DNA of 64,000 nucleotides from JBAXAM01 sp037142515 (GTDB lineage: Bacteria > Pseudomonadota > Gammaproteobacteria > UBA9339), in contig JBAXAM010000002.1 of NCBI GenBank assembly GCA_037142515.1, forward strand, positions 33,781-97,780, in the 5' to 3' direction. This document shows positions 8,445 through 18,056 of the stretch, piece by piece. The notes below the pieces were generated by a model. It saw only the letters and a program-made list of their open reading frames with translations, did no database searches and was not told the DNA's origin. The stretch's first letter is position 1. The number at the start of each line of letters is the position of its first letter. The position numbers were made by a program, and so were the translations under genes.

Positions 8445-9617
8445 CAACATTAACACACCAATTGCCATAATAAAAAATAGTAAATATTTTCCGCCAAAAA
8501 CACGATAAGGCGAAGAAAGCCCAGCATTGCTACGCAATTTATAAGCCATTAAAGCAGGCAAAATGACCACTAATATTGTAGCAAAAAAAGCTGCGTATTT
8601 TAATGCTAAAACAAAACTATCTGGAAAAAACAAAGCAAATATTAGCGGGGGAATAAAAGTTAATAACGATGTCTGAAATCTGCCAAAACGTGTATTTGAA
8701 CGCTTAAAACCATCAGCCAAAAAGTCAAATAAACCTAGCGTTACCCCTAAAAATGAAGTAGTCATAGCGACATTGGAAAACACATTAATCCCCACGGTAA
8801 TCCATTTATTATTGGCAATTACGTAAATAGTCTTTATTAATTCTCCAACGGATTGCCCCGCTGAAGCAAAGCTGTGCTCACCCATCAATGGAACAGTACC
8901 CATAGTTACGAACAACCATAGTGAGTAAATTACCAATGCTGCTATCGAGCCATAAATAATTGCAAATTTCAATTCTCGTGGTTTACGACCAATATAAATA
9001 CTCAAACTAGGAATTGTTGGATGAAAACCAAAGGAACACAGAAAAATAGGCAACATTGGCAATAAAGATTTTATACCGCATGATTCTCTCATCATGTTTA
9101 CAAAATTTACTTGTGGAAATAATAATATGAAAGCTATTGCCAGTGATAACCCCTTAAAACCCATAAGAAAGCGGTTACAATAGTCTACGCTTTTGGTGCT
9201 CAAAAAAACTATTCCACCCATAACCACAAGAAACAGCAATGCATTAAACCAATTTGGGGGGTTTACGTGCAAAATTAGCTCGGCTATATTTGCAAGCAAA
9301 GAGGTACCACCAGATATATAAGCTGCGGTCAATGCGTAAAGCAAGAGAAGAGTACATAACCACGATACTACCAATCCAGAGACACCGAGAGTCCTAAAAG
9401 CCATAGTCCCCAAGCTATTAGCATACTCTTCAAAGGCTAAATTCACTTCTAGGGTTAATAGCCCCGTTATAGTCATAACCGCCCACATGGCTACTAGCAT
9501 AATTGCCGCTGTAGCAAAGCCAGCTTCAGCACTAACTATTGGCAAAGCAAGCATCCCGGCACCAATCATGGTACCAATAATAATTAAAATACTACCAATT
9601 AATTTACTAGTATTCAT
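8415..9617 (-). CDS. Aromatic amino acid permease (TyrP/Mtr, HAAAP family)
   Basis: Inner-membrane transporter of 400 residues with about 11 hydrophobic helices. The N-terminus (GSILIIIGTMIGAGMLALP) is the hallmark of the hydroxy/aromatic amino acid permease family, which imports tyrosine or tryptophan with protons. The gene is divergent from aspS with only 62 bp between the start codons. Substrate (Tyr, Trp or both) cannot be settled from sequence. Such permeases fit a host-dependent bacterium that scavenges aromatic amino acids; that is inference. Confidence 0.85.
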   Translation of the reverse strand: MNTSKLIGSILIIIGTMIGAGMLALPIVSAEAGFATAAIMLVAMWAVMTITGLLTLEVNLAFEEYANSLGTMAFRTLGVSGLVVSWLCTLLLLYALTAAYISGGTSLLANIAELILHVNPPNWFNALLFLVVMGGIVFLSTKSVDYCNRFLMGFKGLSLAIAFILLFPQVNFVNMMRESCGIKSLLPMLPIFLCSFGFHPTIPSLSIYIGRKPRELKFAIIYGSIAALVIYSLWLFVTMGTVPLMGEHSFASAGQSVGELIKTIYVIANNKWITVGINVFSNVAMTTSFLGVTLGLFDFLADGFKRSNTRFGRFQTSLLTFIPPLIFALFFPDSFVLALKYAAFFATILVVILPALMAYKLRSNAGLSSPYRVFGGKYLLFFIMAIGVLMLLVEIFALFV

Positions 9618-9642
9618 AAAATCAACAATATCACAAAAGAAA

Positions 9643-9673
9643 TTGTTTGCTAGAAAAAACTGGTGTATAAAAT
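9643..9673 (+). promoter_or_regulatory. Putative aspS promoter placing transcription start at the start codon
   Basis: TTGTTT at 9643-9648 and TATAAA at 9666-9671 are separated by 17 bp. The predicted transcription start falls at about 9678-9680, practically on the aspS ATG (9680), and the only purine-rich sequence is AGG three bases before the ATG. This would give a leaderless or nearly leaderless mRNA. Confidence 0.4.
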
Positions 9674-9679
9674 AGGCTT

Positions 9680-11383
9680 ATGCGCACACACTACTGCGGC
9701 CTAGTTGATAAAAAGATAATTAACCATGAAATTAAACTTTGTGGCTGGGTCAACCGCATTCGCAATCATGGCAAAGTGATTTTTATTAATTTGCGTGATC
9801 GCGAAGGCATTGTGCAAGTTGTGATCGAAGACGACAATCAAGAATTATTCAATAACGCAGCCAAAATTCACAACGAATATGTTTTATCCGTACATGGCAA
9901 GGTACGCGCCAGACCAGAGGGCCTAGTTAATTACGACATGCCAACAGGTGAAATTGAAGTAGTAGCTTCTAGCTTAGAAATCCTTGCTCGATCCGAAGCT
10001 CTCCCATTCAATATCGATAATTATCAAGAAGTCAGTGAAGAGCTGCGTCTTAAATATCGTTATTTGGATATGCGCCGCAGTGAGATTGGCGATAAATTAA
10101 TTTTTCGAGCTAAAGTCATCAAGAAAATTCGCGAATATTTTGATGCCTTAAATTTTATTGAAGTTGAAACTCCGATTTTAACCAAAACCACACCCGAAGG
10201 CGCGCGTGATTTCTTAGTGCCGAGCCGTAGTGCTGCTGGCCAATTTTATGCCCTACCACAATCGCCACAAATTTTTAAACAATTATTAATGGCTGGAGGA
10301 CTAGATCGCTATTATCAAATTGCCAGGTGTTTCCGCGATGAAGATTTACGCGCAGATCGTCAGCTTGAATTTACTCAACTAGACGTTGAGCTGTCATTTA
10401 CCGATGAAGAGCAAATCATGCAAATTCACGAGGAATTAATGCGTCAACTATTTGCTCAGCTGTTGAATGTCGCACTACCTAAACAATTCCCAAAATTAAC
10501 ATTTAAGCAAGCCCTAGAAAAATACGGTGTTGACAAACCAGATTTACGTATTCCATTAGAACTAGTTGATATTACCGATCTAGTAGCTAATTGTGATCGC
10601 GCAGCGGTTTTAAAACTACCAGGAGGCGCTACTAAGCTTTCGCGCAGGCAGCTCGATGGTTATGCAGAATTTGTCGCTGTCTATGGGTTAAAAAGATTAG
10701 TACATATAAAAATTACTGATCTAGCACAAGGAATACCCACTTCAAAACTTTTAGCGCCTGAAGTTGTGGCAAGTATTTTAGAGCGCACTCAAGCGACAAC
10801 TGGTGACATTATTTTCTTTGCCGCTGATAATACAAAAACAGTAAACGAATCACTCGGTGCTCTGCGCGTCAAATTAGGCCATGACCATGGCTTAGTAGCG
10901 CATGGTTGGCAACCACTTTGGATTGTTGACTGGCCAATGTTTGAGAAAACAGAAAGCGGCTGGACTTTTATGCATCATCCATTTACTTCTCCAGTTAATA
11001 CTGATCCAGAAGAAGTTGTTGCTGATCCAGGAAAAGTGACAGCACGAGCTTATGATCTGGTGCTTAATGGCACTGAGCTAGGAGGCGGATCAATTAGAAT
11101 TAGCAATCACGCGATGCAAATGGCCATATTTAGAGTTTTAGAAATGAGCAAGGCTGAAGAAAACTTTGGCCATTTGATCGAAGCATTTAAGTACGGCTAT
11201 CCGCCAGAAGGTGGCTGCGCCTTAGGAATTGATCGCTTGATAATGCTCATGACTGGTGCGAAATCAATTCGTGACGTCATTGCCTTTCCAAAAACGCAAA
11301 CAGGCGCATGTCCTTTAACACAAGCACCGTCTGGTGTTACAGAAGAACAATTGAGAGAACTGAGGGTATATGTCAGGCCATAG
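9680..11383 (+). CDS. aspS: Aspartyl-tRNA synthetase
   Basis: Class II synthetase charging tRNA-Asp. At 567 residues it is the bacterial type with an N-terminal OB-fold anticodon domain (CGWVNRIRNHGKVIFINLRD), a GAD insert domain and the split catalytic core. Motif 2 is seen around FRDEDLRADRQLEFTQLD and motif 3 near the end (GCALGIDRLIMLMTG). It is the first gene of the aspS-yebC-ruvC-ruvA-ruvB run, the standard gammaproteobacterial order, and overlaps yebC by 14 bp. Whether it is discriminating or also charges tRNA-Asn cannot be judged here. Confidence 0.97.
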   Translation: MRTHYCGLVDKKIINHEIKLCGWVNRIRNHGKVIFINLRDREGIVQVVIEDDNQELFNNAAKIHNEYVLSVHGKVRARPEGLVNYDMPTGEIEVVASSLEILARSEALPFNIDNYQEVSEELRLKYRYLDMRRSEIGDKLIFRAKVIKKIREYFDALNFIEVETPILTKTTPEGARDFLVPSRSAAGQFYALPQSPQIFKQLLMAGGLDRYYQIARCFRDEDLRADRQLEFTQLDVELSFTDEEQIMQIHEELMRQLFAQLLNVALPKQFPKLTFKQALEKYGVDKPDLRIPLELVDITDLVANCDRAAVLKLPGGATKLSRRQLDGYAEFVAVYGLKRLVHIKITDLAQGIPTSKLLAPEVVASILERTQATTGDIIFFAADNTKTVNESLGALRVKLGHDHGLVAHGWQPLWIVDWPMFEKTESGWTFMHHPFTSPVNTDPEEVVADPGKVTARAYDLVLNGTELGGGSIRISNHAMQMAIFRVLEMSKAEENFGHLIEAFKYGYPPEGGCALGIDRLIMLMTGAKSIRDVIAFPKTQTGACPLTQAPSGVTEEQLRELRVYVRP

Positions 11384-12092
11384 CAAATGGGCAAATATTA
11401 AACGCCACAAAGAGAAACAAGATGCAGCAAAGGGGAAAATATTCACCAAATTAATCCGTGAAATTACAGTTGCGGCAAGACATGGTACAGACACTAATAC
11501 AAACTCGCGACTGCGACTTGCCGTAGACAAAGCTCTGGCGCAAAACATGACTCGTGACACGATTGATCGAGCAATCAAACGCGGTGCAGGTAGTAGCGAA
11601 GATACTAACATGGAAGAAATCTCTTATGAGGGGTATGCAGCAGGTGGCGTTGCAGTTTTAGTACACTGCTTAACTGACAATCGTAATCGTACTGCCGGAG
11701 ACGTGAGGCACGCGTTTACCAAACACGGCGGAAACCTTGGCACCACCGGCTCCGTTTCTTATCTCTTCAAACAAAGGGGTCTCATTTGTCTTCCACCCAA
11801 AAGCGATGAAGATAAAATAATGGCGATTACATTAGATACTGCTGAAGACATTATCACTAATGATGATGGTAGTATTGATGTTTTTGCCACTCCAGAAAAT
11901 TTTACTAAAACAAAAAACGCACTAGAAAAAGCTGGGATTACCCCAGCTTTAGCCGAAATTTCCATGATTGCAGCAATTCAAGTTGCTCTGGATAAAGGGA
12001 CCAGTGAGACGGTTGTAGGCCTGATCGATGCACTGGAAGATTTGGACGATGTACAAAACGTGTATTCTAATGCCGATAATTCTGGGTATTGA
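11370..12092 (+). CDS. yebC: YebC/PmpR family protein
   Basis: 240-residue YebC-family protein with the invariant N-terminus MSGHSKWANIKRHKEKQD. Members bind DNA as regulators, and some are reported to help ribosomes through proline-rich stretches. The three-domain fold and the length are standard. It overlaps aspS at its start and ruvC at its end, so expression is tied to the recombination genes, as in Escherichia coli. Confidence 0.95.
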   Translation: MSGHSKWANIKRHKEKQDAAKGKIFTKLIREITVAARHGTDTNTNSRLRLAVDKALAQNMTRDTIDRAIKRGAGSSEDTNMEEISYEGYAAGGVAVLVHCLTDNRNRTAGDVRHAFTKHGGNLGTTGSVSYLFKQRGLICLPPKSDEDKIMAITLDTAEDIITNDDGSIDVFATPENFTKTKNALEKAGITPALAEISMIAAIQVALDKGTSETVVGLIDALEDLDDVQNVYSNADNSGY

Positions 12093-12549
12093 CCCTGGTT
12101 CACGTATTACTGGTTTTGGAGTTATTGATGCTACCTCTAATAAACAGCGTTACATCGCTAGCGGCAGCATTCATATTGCTAAGAGTACTTTCGGCGAACA
12201 ACTAAAACAAATTTTTGCGGGGATTTCAGAATTAGTTGCATTGCATCATCCAGAAGAAGCAGCAATTGAACAAGTTTTTGTGCATGTTAACGTTAATTCT
12301 GCTTTAAAACTTGGTCAAGCCCGAGGCGTGGCAATTGTCGCGGTGGCACAGAGCGGTATCAGTATTGCTGAATATTCAGCCCGGCAAGTAAAGCAAGCGG
12401 TTGTTGGTTATGGCAATGCAGAAAAATCTCAAGTACAACATATGGTAAAATTATTACTAAAGCTCCAAAATGAATTGCAAGCAGACGAAGCCGACGCGCT
12501 CGCAATTGCAATTTGTCATGCCAACTCACGCCGAGGGTTTAATTTATGA
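12070..12549 (+). CDS. ruvC: Holliday junction endonuclease RuvC
   Basis: Resolves four-way junctions made by RecA-dependent recombination and branch migrated by RuvAB. From the ATG at 12070 the protein is 159 residues beginning MPIILGIDPGSR. The catalytic acidic residues D8, E67, D139 and D142 match the family set. An upstream in-frame ATG (12028) lies inside yebC and would add an unrelated extension, so I reject it. It overlaps yebC by 23 bp and shares an ATGA overlap with ruvA. Confidence 0.96.
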   Translation: MPIILGIDPGSRITGFGVIDATSNKQRYIASGSIHIAKSTFGEQLKQIFAGISELVALHHPEEAAIEQVFVHVNVNSALKLGQARGVAIVAVAQSGISIAEYSARQVKQAVVGYGNAEKSQVQHMVKLLLKLQNELQADEADALAIAICHANSRRGFNL

Positions 12550-13112
12550 TAGGTTTTTTACGCGGGGTTTTACTCGAAAAAGACGCACCTAATTTAACTA
12601 TCGAAGTCAATGGCGTTGGTTATGAAGTACAAATACCAATAAATGGCTTCTATCGCCTACCTCAGATTAACCAGGAATTAAGCTTACACATTCATTTTGT
12701 CGTACGCGAAGATGGCCAATTCTTATATGGCTTCATTGATAAAGAGCAACGCACCTTGTTTCGTTCTTTGATTAAAGTAAATGGGGTCGGACCAAAAATG
12801 GCACTAGCAATTCTTTCTGCCATGGAACCTGATGTTTTTGTGCGCCATGTATTAAACAATGACCCTGATGCACTCGAACACATTCCAGGTGTTGGCGCAA
12901 AAACTGCACGCCGCTTAATTGTTGAAATGAAGGATAAAGTTAACAGCACATTTACAAATATTAAATCTAATACTGCAGTAAGCGATGCTATTAGCGCTCT
13001 AGTTGCCTTAGGCTACAAACCACATGAAGCTCGCCGAGCTCTAATGAAACATGAAGACAAAGCATTACCGAGTGAAGAATTAGTAAGATTGGCTCTAAAA
13101 GAAATTGAATAA
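12546..13112 (+). CDS. ruvA: Holliday junction branch migration protein RuvA
   Basis: Tetrameric junction-binding subunit that loads RuvB hexamers. The 188-residue protein has the OB-fold N-terminus (MIGFLRGVLLEK), two helix-hairpin-helix motifs (INGVGPKMALAIL-like and HIPGVGAKTARRLI), and the C-terminal RuvB-contact domain (DAISALVALGYKPHEA). Start overlaps the ruvC stop as ATGA. Family length is about 200, so it is slightly short in the linker. Confidence 0.96.
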   Translation: MIGFLRGVLLEKDAPNLTIEVNGVGYEVQIPINGFYRLPQINQELSLHIHFVVREDGQFLYGFIDKEQRTLFRSLIKVNGVGPKMALAILSAMEPDVFVRHVLNNDPDALEHIPGVGAKTARRLIVEMKDKVNSTFTNIKSNTAVSDAISALVALGYKPHEARRALMKHEDKALPSEELVRLALKEIE

Positions 13113-13135
13113 ATAAAAAATACACAAAAAATACT

Positions 13136-14143
13136 ATGACTATAAATAATAAACTAATTACAACTGCAGCTATCCTACCTGAAGAAGAAGCCGTTGATCG
13201 TGCTATTCGGCCCAAAACTCTAGCTGATTATATTGGTCAACCAGCAGTAAGCAACCAAATGGGCTTATTTATTCAAGCAGCACGCGAACGCGGCGAAGCT
13301 TTAGATCACTCATTAATTTTTGGCCCGCCAGGCCTGGGCAAAACCACATTAGCACATATTATTGCTAACGAGCTTAAAGTAAACATGCGTCAAACATCGG
13401 GGCCAGTACTTGAGCGCGCTGGCGATTTGGCTGCAATCTTAACTAATCTTGAACCACATGATGTCTTATTTATTGACGAAATTCATCGCTTAAATGCCAC
13501 CGTTGAAGAAATTCTTTATCCAGCAATGGAAGATTATCAAATTGATATTATTATCGGCGAAGGCCCATCAGCGCGCTCAATTAAATTAGATTTACCACCT
13601 TTTACTTTAGTAGGAGCTACCACACGCGCTGGTTTATTAACTTCACCGCTGCGCGATCGCTTTGGTATTGTACAACGCTTAGAGTTTTATAAGACTGAAG
13701 ACCTTGCGGAAATTGTTATGCGCTCTGCAAGCATTTTAAATATTGTCATTGATCCATCTGGTGCTGTAGAAATCGCACGTCGCTCACGCGGCACACCAAG
13801 AATTTCTAATCGCCTTTTGCGTCGCGTACGTGATTTTGCTCAAGTAAAAGCGAGCGGTAATATCACCAAAGAAGTTGCAGGCGCAGCACTAAATTTATTA
13901 GATGTTGATCTTTGCGGCTTCGACGTCTTAGATCGTAAATACATGCTTATGATTATTGAAAAATTCAACGGCGGTCCAGTTGGCGCTGAAAGTTTAGCAG
14001 CAGCGCTGGGCGAAGAACGTGATACTATTGAAGATGTGCTTGAGCCTTATTTATTGCAACAAGGCTATATTCTACGCACCCCCCGCGGCCGCATAGCGAC
14101 TACACAAGCGTATTTGCATTTTGGCTTGGTAGCACCTGGATAA
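13136..14143 (+). CDS. ruvB: Holliday junction branch migration ATPase RuvB
   Basis: AAA+ motor that drives branch migration with RuvA. The 335 residues include Walker A GPPGLGKTT (63-71), Walker B around VLFIDEIHRL, sensor 1 GATTRAGLL and the C-terminal winged helix (RTPRGRIAT). It lies 23 bp after ruvA and closes the aspS-ruvB run. No convincing intrinsic terminator is visible after it: only a 4-bp GC hairpin around 14156-14180. Confidence 0.96.
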   Translation: MTINNKLITTAAILPEEEAVDRAIRPKTLADYIGQPAVSNQMGLFIQAARERGEALDHSLIFGPPGLGKTTLAHIIANELKVNMRQTSGPVLERAGDLAAILTNLEPHDVLFIDEIHRLNATVEEILYPAMEDYQIDIIIGEGPSARSIKLDLPPFTLVGATTRAGLLTSPLRDRFGIVQRLEFYKTEDLAEIVMRSASILNIVIDPSGAVEIARRSRGTPRISNRLLRRVRDFAQVKASGNITKEVAGAALNLLDVDLCGFDVLDRKYMLMIIEKFNGGPVGAESLAAALGEERDTIEDVLEPYLLQQGYILRTPRGRIATTQAYLHFGLVAPG

Positions 14144-14265
14144 ACCTTAGACTCCACGCCCCCGCGTTTTTTACGGGCTTGATTAAAAGCGTTTTATCGA
14201 CTAAAAACCCATGTAAACCAACTTGACTTTGTTCACAAAACGGTTAACACTGAAAGGTAAGAACA

Positions 14266-14781
14266 ATAAATTTTTTCAGAAACCCTGCTAGCAAATGTCC
14301 CGTTGAAGAGTTTTTAGATAACCTGTCAGCGGGACAATCGCGTAAAATCACATGGGTAATGCAGTTAATAGAAGAAATAGAGAAAGTTCCTGAAATATAC
14401 CTAAAAAAATTGAATGGCACTGATAATATTTGGGAAATACGTATACAAGCCAGCTCTAACAATTTTATTGCAACAAATGGTTTTTGCAAAAAGTCTCAAA
14501 AGACACCACCTAGCGAAATTGTTTTGGCAGAAAAACGAAAAGCCTCTGATAAAGCTTTTGCTAAAAATTATGATGAGAACTACACTGACTTTAAAGTCAG
14601 TGTTATGTTACGAGAACTGCGCGAAAAAGCTGGACTTACGCAAGAAGAACTAGCCAACAAAATGCACACTCAAAAATCTGCTATCTCACGTATTGAAAAC
14701 AAATCTGAAAATATTCGCGTCGCCACTTTATTTAAGTTTGCAACAGCGCTTGGCAAAACTGTTCAAATTAGAATAGCGTAA
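14266..14781 (+). pseudogene. Collapsed HigB-HigA pair: degraded toxin fused in frame to its antitoxin
   Basis: One frame runs from a toxin-like start region to a complete antitoxin-like end. Codons from 14266 read INFFRNPASKCPVEEFLDNL, the typical start of HigB/RelE-type (phage Gp49-like) toxins, but there is no ATG, GTG or TTG until the internal ATG at 14359. About ten residues of the toxin core appear missing between SSNNF and IATNGFCKKS. After AEKRKA the frame passes without a stop into an antitoxin with an HTH_XRE domain (LREKAGLTQEELANKM). A normal locus has two genes here. The likely surviving product is the 140-residue ORF 14359-14781, possibly acting only as a DNA binder. Confidence 0.7.
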
Positions 14782-14882
14782 TGCCTTGGAAATTATAAAG
14801 CTAACTCTTGTAAAAACAAGCTTGCACGCCTTATGCTAATATTTCGCACTTCATTTCTGAACCCGCTGCTAACGTAACATAC

Positions 14883-14912
14883 GACTATTTTGCAAGGCAT
14901 TGCAGAATAGTC
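14883..14912. terminator. Hairpin at the 3' end of the ABC-F gene
   Basis: GACTATTTTGC (14883-14893) and GCAGAATAGTC (14902-14912) pair over 11 positions with one G-U type mismatch and an 8-base loop. The right arm contains the ABC-F stop codon. On the minus strand no clear T-run follows, while the plus strand has a short one (ACTTTTT), so it may serve either strand weakly. Confidence 0.35.
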
Positions 14913-16665
14913 AAGACTTTTTAGCAATATCTTGCAAACTAAACCACTCGTCCTCTAAGTTCTTTATTTTCTCTTCATTGGCAGCACTTTTTCTTGCTTG
15001 GAGCTTGCTGATTTCTTTTTCAATCGCTGATATTCGCTTGGTATTATCTTTCTGCACAACCACTTCTTTTGTAACCCCGTTGGAAAACTGCTGTTTTCTC
15101 GCATCTAATAACCACTTTTGATAATCATCTAAATCGCCACTAAATTTTACAACTTTTTGGTCATTGACTAAGTAAAACTCATTCACAGTTGCTTTTAATA
15201 AATAACGATCATGAGCAACCAGTACTAAAGCACCAGCATAATCTTGCAGCGCGTAAGCTAAAGCCGCACGCATTTCTAAATCCAAATGATTAGTTGGCTC
15301 ATCCAATAAAAGTAAATTTGGTTTTTGCCAAATTAACAATGCCAAAACCAAACGCGCTTTTTCACCACCAGAAAAATCTGTTATCGGATGAAAAGCCATA
15401 TCCCCCTGAAAACCAAAACTACCAAGAAAAGTACGTACTTGTTGCTCACGCACAGTTGGATCAATTTTTAAAATATGATCTAAAGGAGAAGCCTGCATAT
15501 CAAGCTGATCGATTTGATGTTGCGCAAAATAGCCTATCTTTAAATTCTTATTAAAAGAAATAGTTCCAGCACTGGCTCCCAATATACCGGCAAGTGACTT
15601 CATAAAGGTCGACTTGCCCGCACCATTGATACCGAGAACTCCGATTGCATCTTGCGGATTTAAACTAAAACTTATTTTGCTTAAAATTTTGTGATCGCTA
15701 TAAGAAATATCAGCGTTATCTATATGCACCAATGGCGCTCCACACGGTTTTGGCTTAACAAACTTAAAAGAAAAAGGCGAATCTATTTGCGTAATGCTAA
15801 CTTGTTCCATCCGCTCTAGCATTTTTATGCGGCTTTGTGCTTGACGCGCTTTACTAGCCTTAGCTCGAAAACGATTTATGTATTTATTCAGATGCTCTAT
15901 TTGTGCCTGCTGTTTATTATAAAGACTTCGTTCTTGCGCCAGCTGCTCGGCTCTTTGTTTTTCAAAACTCGAATAATTTCCAGAATACATTTCCAATTTG
16001 TGATTAGTAACGTAAAAAATTCTTTGCACGACATTATCTAAAAAATCTCGGTCGTGCGAAATGAGCAGCAAGGTTCCATCATAATTTTGTAACCACCGTT
16101 CTAACCAAATAATTGCGTCCATGTCTAAGTAATTGGTAGGCTCATCAAGCAACAAAAAATCAGCGCGACTCATTAACACTTGTGCCAAATTTAAACGCAT
16201 CCGCCAACCACCAGAAAAAGCGTTTACCGCTTTTTGCTGTTCATCTAATCTAAATCCCAAACCAACTAGCAATTTAGCTGCTCTAGATTCCAAAGTATAA
16301 CCACCAATTTCGTATAGGCGATTATGCAACTCTATTACTCTATGATCATCGCGATCTTCTTCTGCTTTTTTTAATCGCTGCATCAATACGGCCAATTCTG
16401 AGTCACCATTCATAACATATTGTAAGGCGGATATTTCCGTATTTGGCACTTCTTGAGCTAAATGGGCAATGCGAATATTAGACTGTATATAAAGATCACC
16501 ACCATCTGGCAGCATTTTTTGTAGCAACAATGAGAATAAACTAGATTTACCGCAACCGTTTACACCAATCAATCCTACTTTTTGATGAGCAAAAATCGTA
16601 GCTGATGCTTGGTCGAATAATATTTTATTTCCGCGCTGCAGCGTAACTGACTGAAGTGTAATCAT
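14911..16665 (-). CDS. ABC-F family ATPase (YheS/Uup-like)
   Basis: Soluble protein of 584 residues with two ABC ATPase domains and no membrane segment, as in ribosome-associated ABC-F factors. The first P-loop is GVNGCGKSS (about residues 34-42) and the second GINGAGKST. Signature motifs FSGGWRMRL and FSGGEKARL are intact, with Walker B LLLDEPTNYLD and LLLDEPTNHLD. A charged P-site tRNA-interaction linker joins the halves and a short coiled coil ends the protein. Length and sequence are closest to YheS. The start overlaps the ctpA stop by one base, so it is co-transcribed with the gpmI-envC-ctpA run. Confidence 0.9.
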   Translation of the reverse strand: MITLQSVTLQRGNKILFDQASATIFAHQKVGLIGVNGCGKSSLFSLLLQKMLPDGGDLYIQSNIRIAHLAQEVPNTEISALQYVMNGDSELAVLMQRLKKAEEDRDDHRVIELHNRLYEIGGYTLESRAAKLLVGLGFRLDEQQKAVNAFSGGWRMRLNLAQVLMSRADFLLLDEPTNYLDMDAIIWLERWLQNYDGTLLLISHDRDFLDNVVQRIFYVTNHKLEMYSGNYSSFEKQRAEQLAQERSLYNKQQAQIEHLNKYINRFRAKASKARQAQSRIKMLERMEQVSITQIDSPFSFKFVKPKPCGAPLVHIDNADISYSDHKILSKISFSLNPQDAIGVLGINGAGKSTFMKSLAGILGASAGTISFNKNLKIGYFAQHQIDQLDMQASPLDHILKIDPTVREQQVRTFLGSFGFQGDMAFHPITDFSGGEKARLVLALLIWQKPNLLLLDEPTNHLDLEMRAALAYALQDYAGALVLVAHDRYLLKATVNEFYLVNDQKVVKFSGDLDDYQKWLLDARKQQFSNGVTKEVVVQKDNTKRISAIEKEISKLQARKSAANEEKIKNLEDEWFSLQDIAKKS

Positions 16666-18041
16666 TACCCCTGGCTGCTTTTATTTTTCATCACATTCAA
16701 AGTCTTCAAAGTATGCAGAGCTTCATATAGCTGGTAATCCTTATACATCAAATCGAGTTCTGATTGCGACTGCTTCTGCTGCGCAGCCAAACTTTGTTTC
16801 TCATCTACGCTATCATCATCACCATCTTCGCTTTGAATATGATCAATCAATGCTGACTCATCGATTCTTGGCAAGGATTGCGCTCCTTGGTTATGCGAAA
16901 CTTGTATAGCTTCTACATCAATATCTGGTTCAATACCTTTGGCTTGAATTGAGCGCCCAAGCGGTGTGTAATACAGCGCCGTAGTCAACTTAATTGCACT
17001 TGCTCGGTTAATGGGGAGTACGGTTTGCACTGAACCTTTACCAAAACTACGCGTACCGACAATAATGGCACGCTTGTGGTCTTGCAAAGCACCTGCAACA
17101 ATTTCTGCAGCTGACGCAGAACCTTCATTGATCAAAATCACCAACGGAACATTTGGTAATAACTCACCCGCGGTTGCTGTAGCAGTTATCTGACTTTCTT
17201 CATCTTGACCCTTAGTATAAACAATTAATTTATTGTTTTTAAGCTTGGTCGCGTCCAGAAAGTCGTCTGCTACTTCTACTGCAGAATCAAGTAAGCCGCC
17301 CGGATTACTACGCATATCTAAGATTAAACCTTGCAAATTTCCCTTCGATGATCTCTGCAGCTTTTTAACTGCCTTGACCATGTCTTTTTCCGTAGATTCT
17401 TGAAAAATAGCTAATCGGACATAGCCATAGCCCGGTTCAAGCAAAACATCCTTGACAGACCTAATCTTAATTATTTCACGACGCAAAGTAATAACTCGTG
17501 GTTTACTTTCGTTTTTGCGAAGAATAGTCAAACTTAGCTTGCTACCTTTTGGACCACGTATCATAGAAAAATATTCACTAGGTGTCATATCGCGCACTAA
17601 TTTACTATCAATCTGAACTATATAATCACCAGCTTTAATACCAGCACGATACGCTGGAGTGTCATCAACAGGAGCTATTACTTTAATGACACCTTTATCA
17701 GGAGTCATTATGATACCAATACCACCAAATTTTCCAGAAGTTTCCATGGCAAGCTCTTTAAGAGCTTCTGGACCAAGGTATTCCGAATGAGGATCTAAAC
17801 CAGCAAGCATTCCCTTAATAGCACTATCAAGTAAAATAGATACATCGATCTTTCTGTAATAATATCTCTTAATATTGGTAACAATTGTGGCTAGACGCTG
17901 TAAACCTTCTGCAGGCAAGACTGTTTCTTCATCTTGAGGAGGAGAAGGAGAATTTTTTTCTCCCCAAAAAGCTACTGCTTCGTTGCAAACGAACAAACTC
18001 AAGATAATATTGAAAGCTATTATTTTTACGTAACTCTGCAT
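16665..18041 (-). CDS. ctpA: Carboxy-terminal processing protease, S41 family
   Basis: Periplasmic PDZ protease of 458 residues. An N-terminal signal peptide (hydrophobic IIAFNIILSLFV, cleavage near AVAF) precedes the PDZ domain (about 105-180). The peptidase core contains Ser310 (in NEGSASAAE) and Lys335 (in SFGKGSVQT), the expected Ser-Lys dyad spacing of 25. The acidic, glutamine-rich tail of about 70 residues is variable. It follows envC on the same strand with a 15-bp gap. Enzymes of this type trim cell-wall hydrolases, and the EnvC-CtpA pairing fits septal peptidoglycan remodelling. Confidence 0.93.
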   Translation of the reverse strand: MQSYVKIIAFNIILSLFVCNEAVAFWGEKNSPSPPQDEETVLPAEGLQRLATIVTNIKRYYYRKIDVSILLDSAIKGMLAGLDPHSEYLGPEALKELAMETSGKFGGIGIIMTPDKGVIKVIAPVDDTPAYRAGIKAGDYIVQIDSKLVRDMTPSEYFSMIRGPKGSKLSLTILRKNESKPRVITLRREIIKIRSVKDVLLEPGYGYVRLAIFQESTEKDMVKAVKKLQRSSKGNLQGLILDMRSNPGGLLDSAVEVADDFLDATKLKNNKLIVYTKGQDEESQITATATAGELLPNVPLVILINEGSASAAEIVAGALQDHKRAIIVGTRSFGKGSVQTVLPINRASAIKLTTALYYTPLGRSIQAKGIEPDIDVEAIQVSHNQGAQSLPRIDESALIDHIQSEDGDDDSVDEKQSLAAQQKQSQSELDLMYKDYQLYEALHTLKTLNVMKNKSSQG

Positions 18042-18056
18042 AAAAAACCCTTAAAC

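Noticed and set aside
14150..14190. Intrinsic terminator after ruvB
   Set aside because: Only a 4-bp GC hairpin (CCCG/CGGG) can be formed and the T-run lies inside the loop.
14414..14653. Second reading frame across the collapsed toxin-antitoxin locus
   Set aside because: Shifted-frame shadow; the toxin and antitoxin similarity lies in the other frame.
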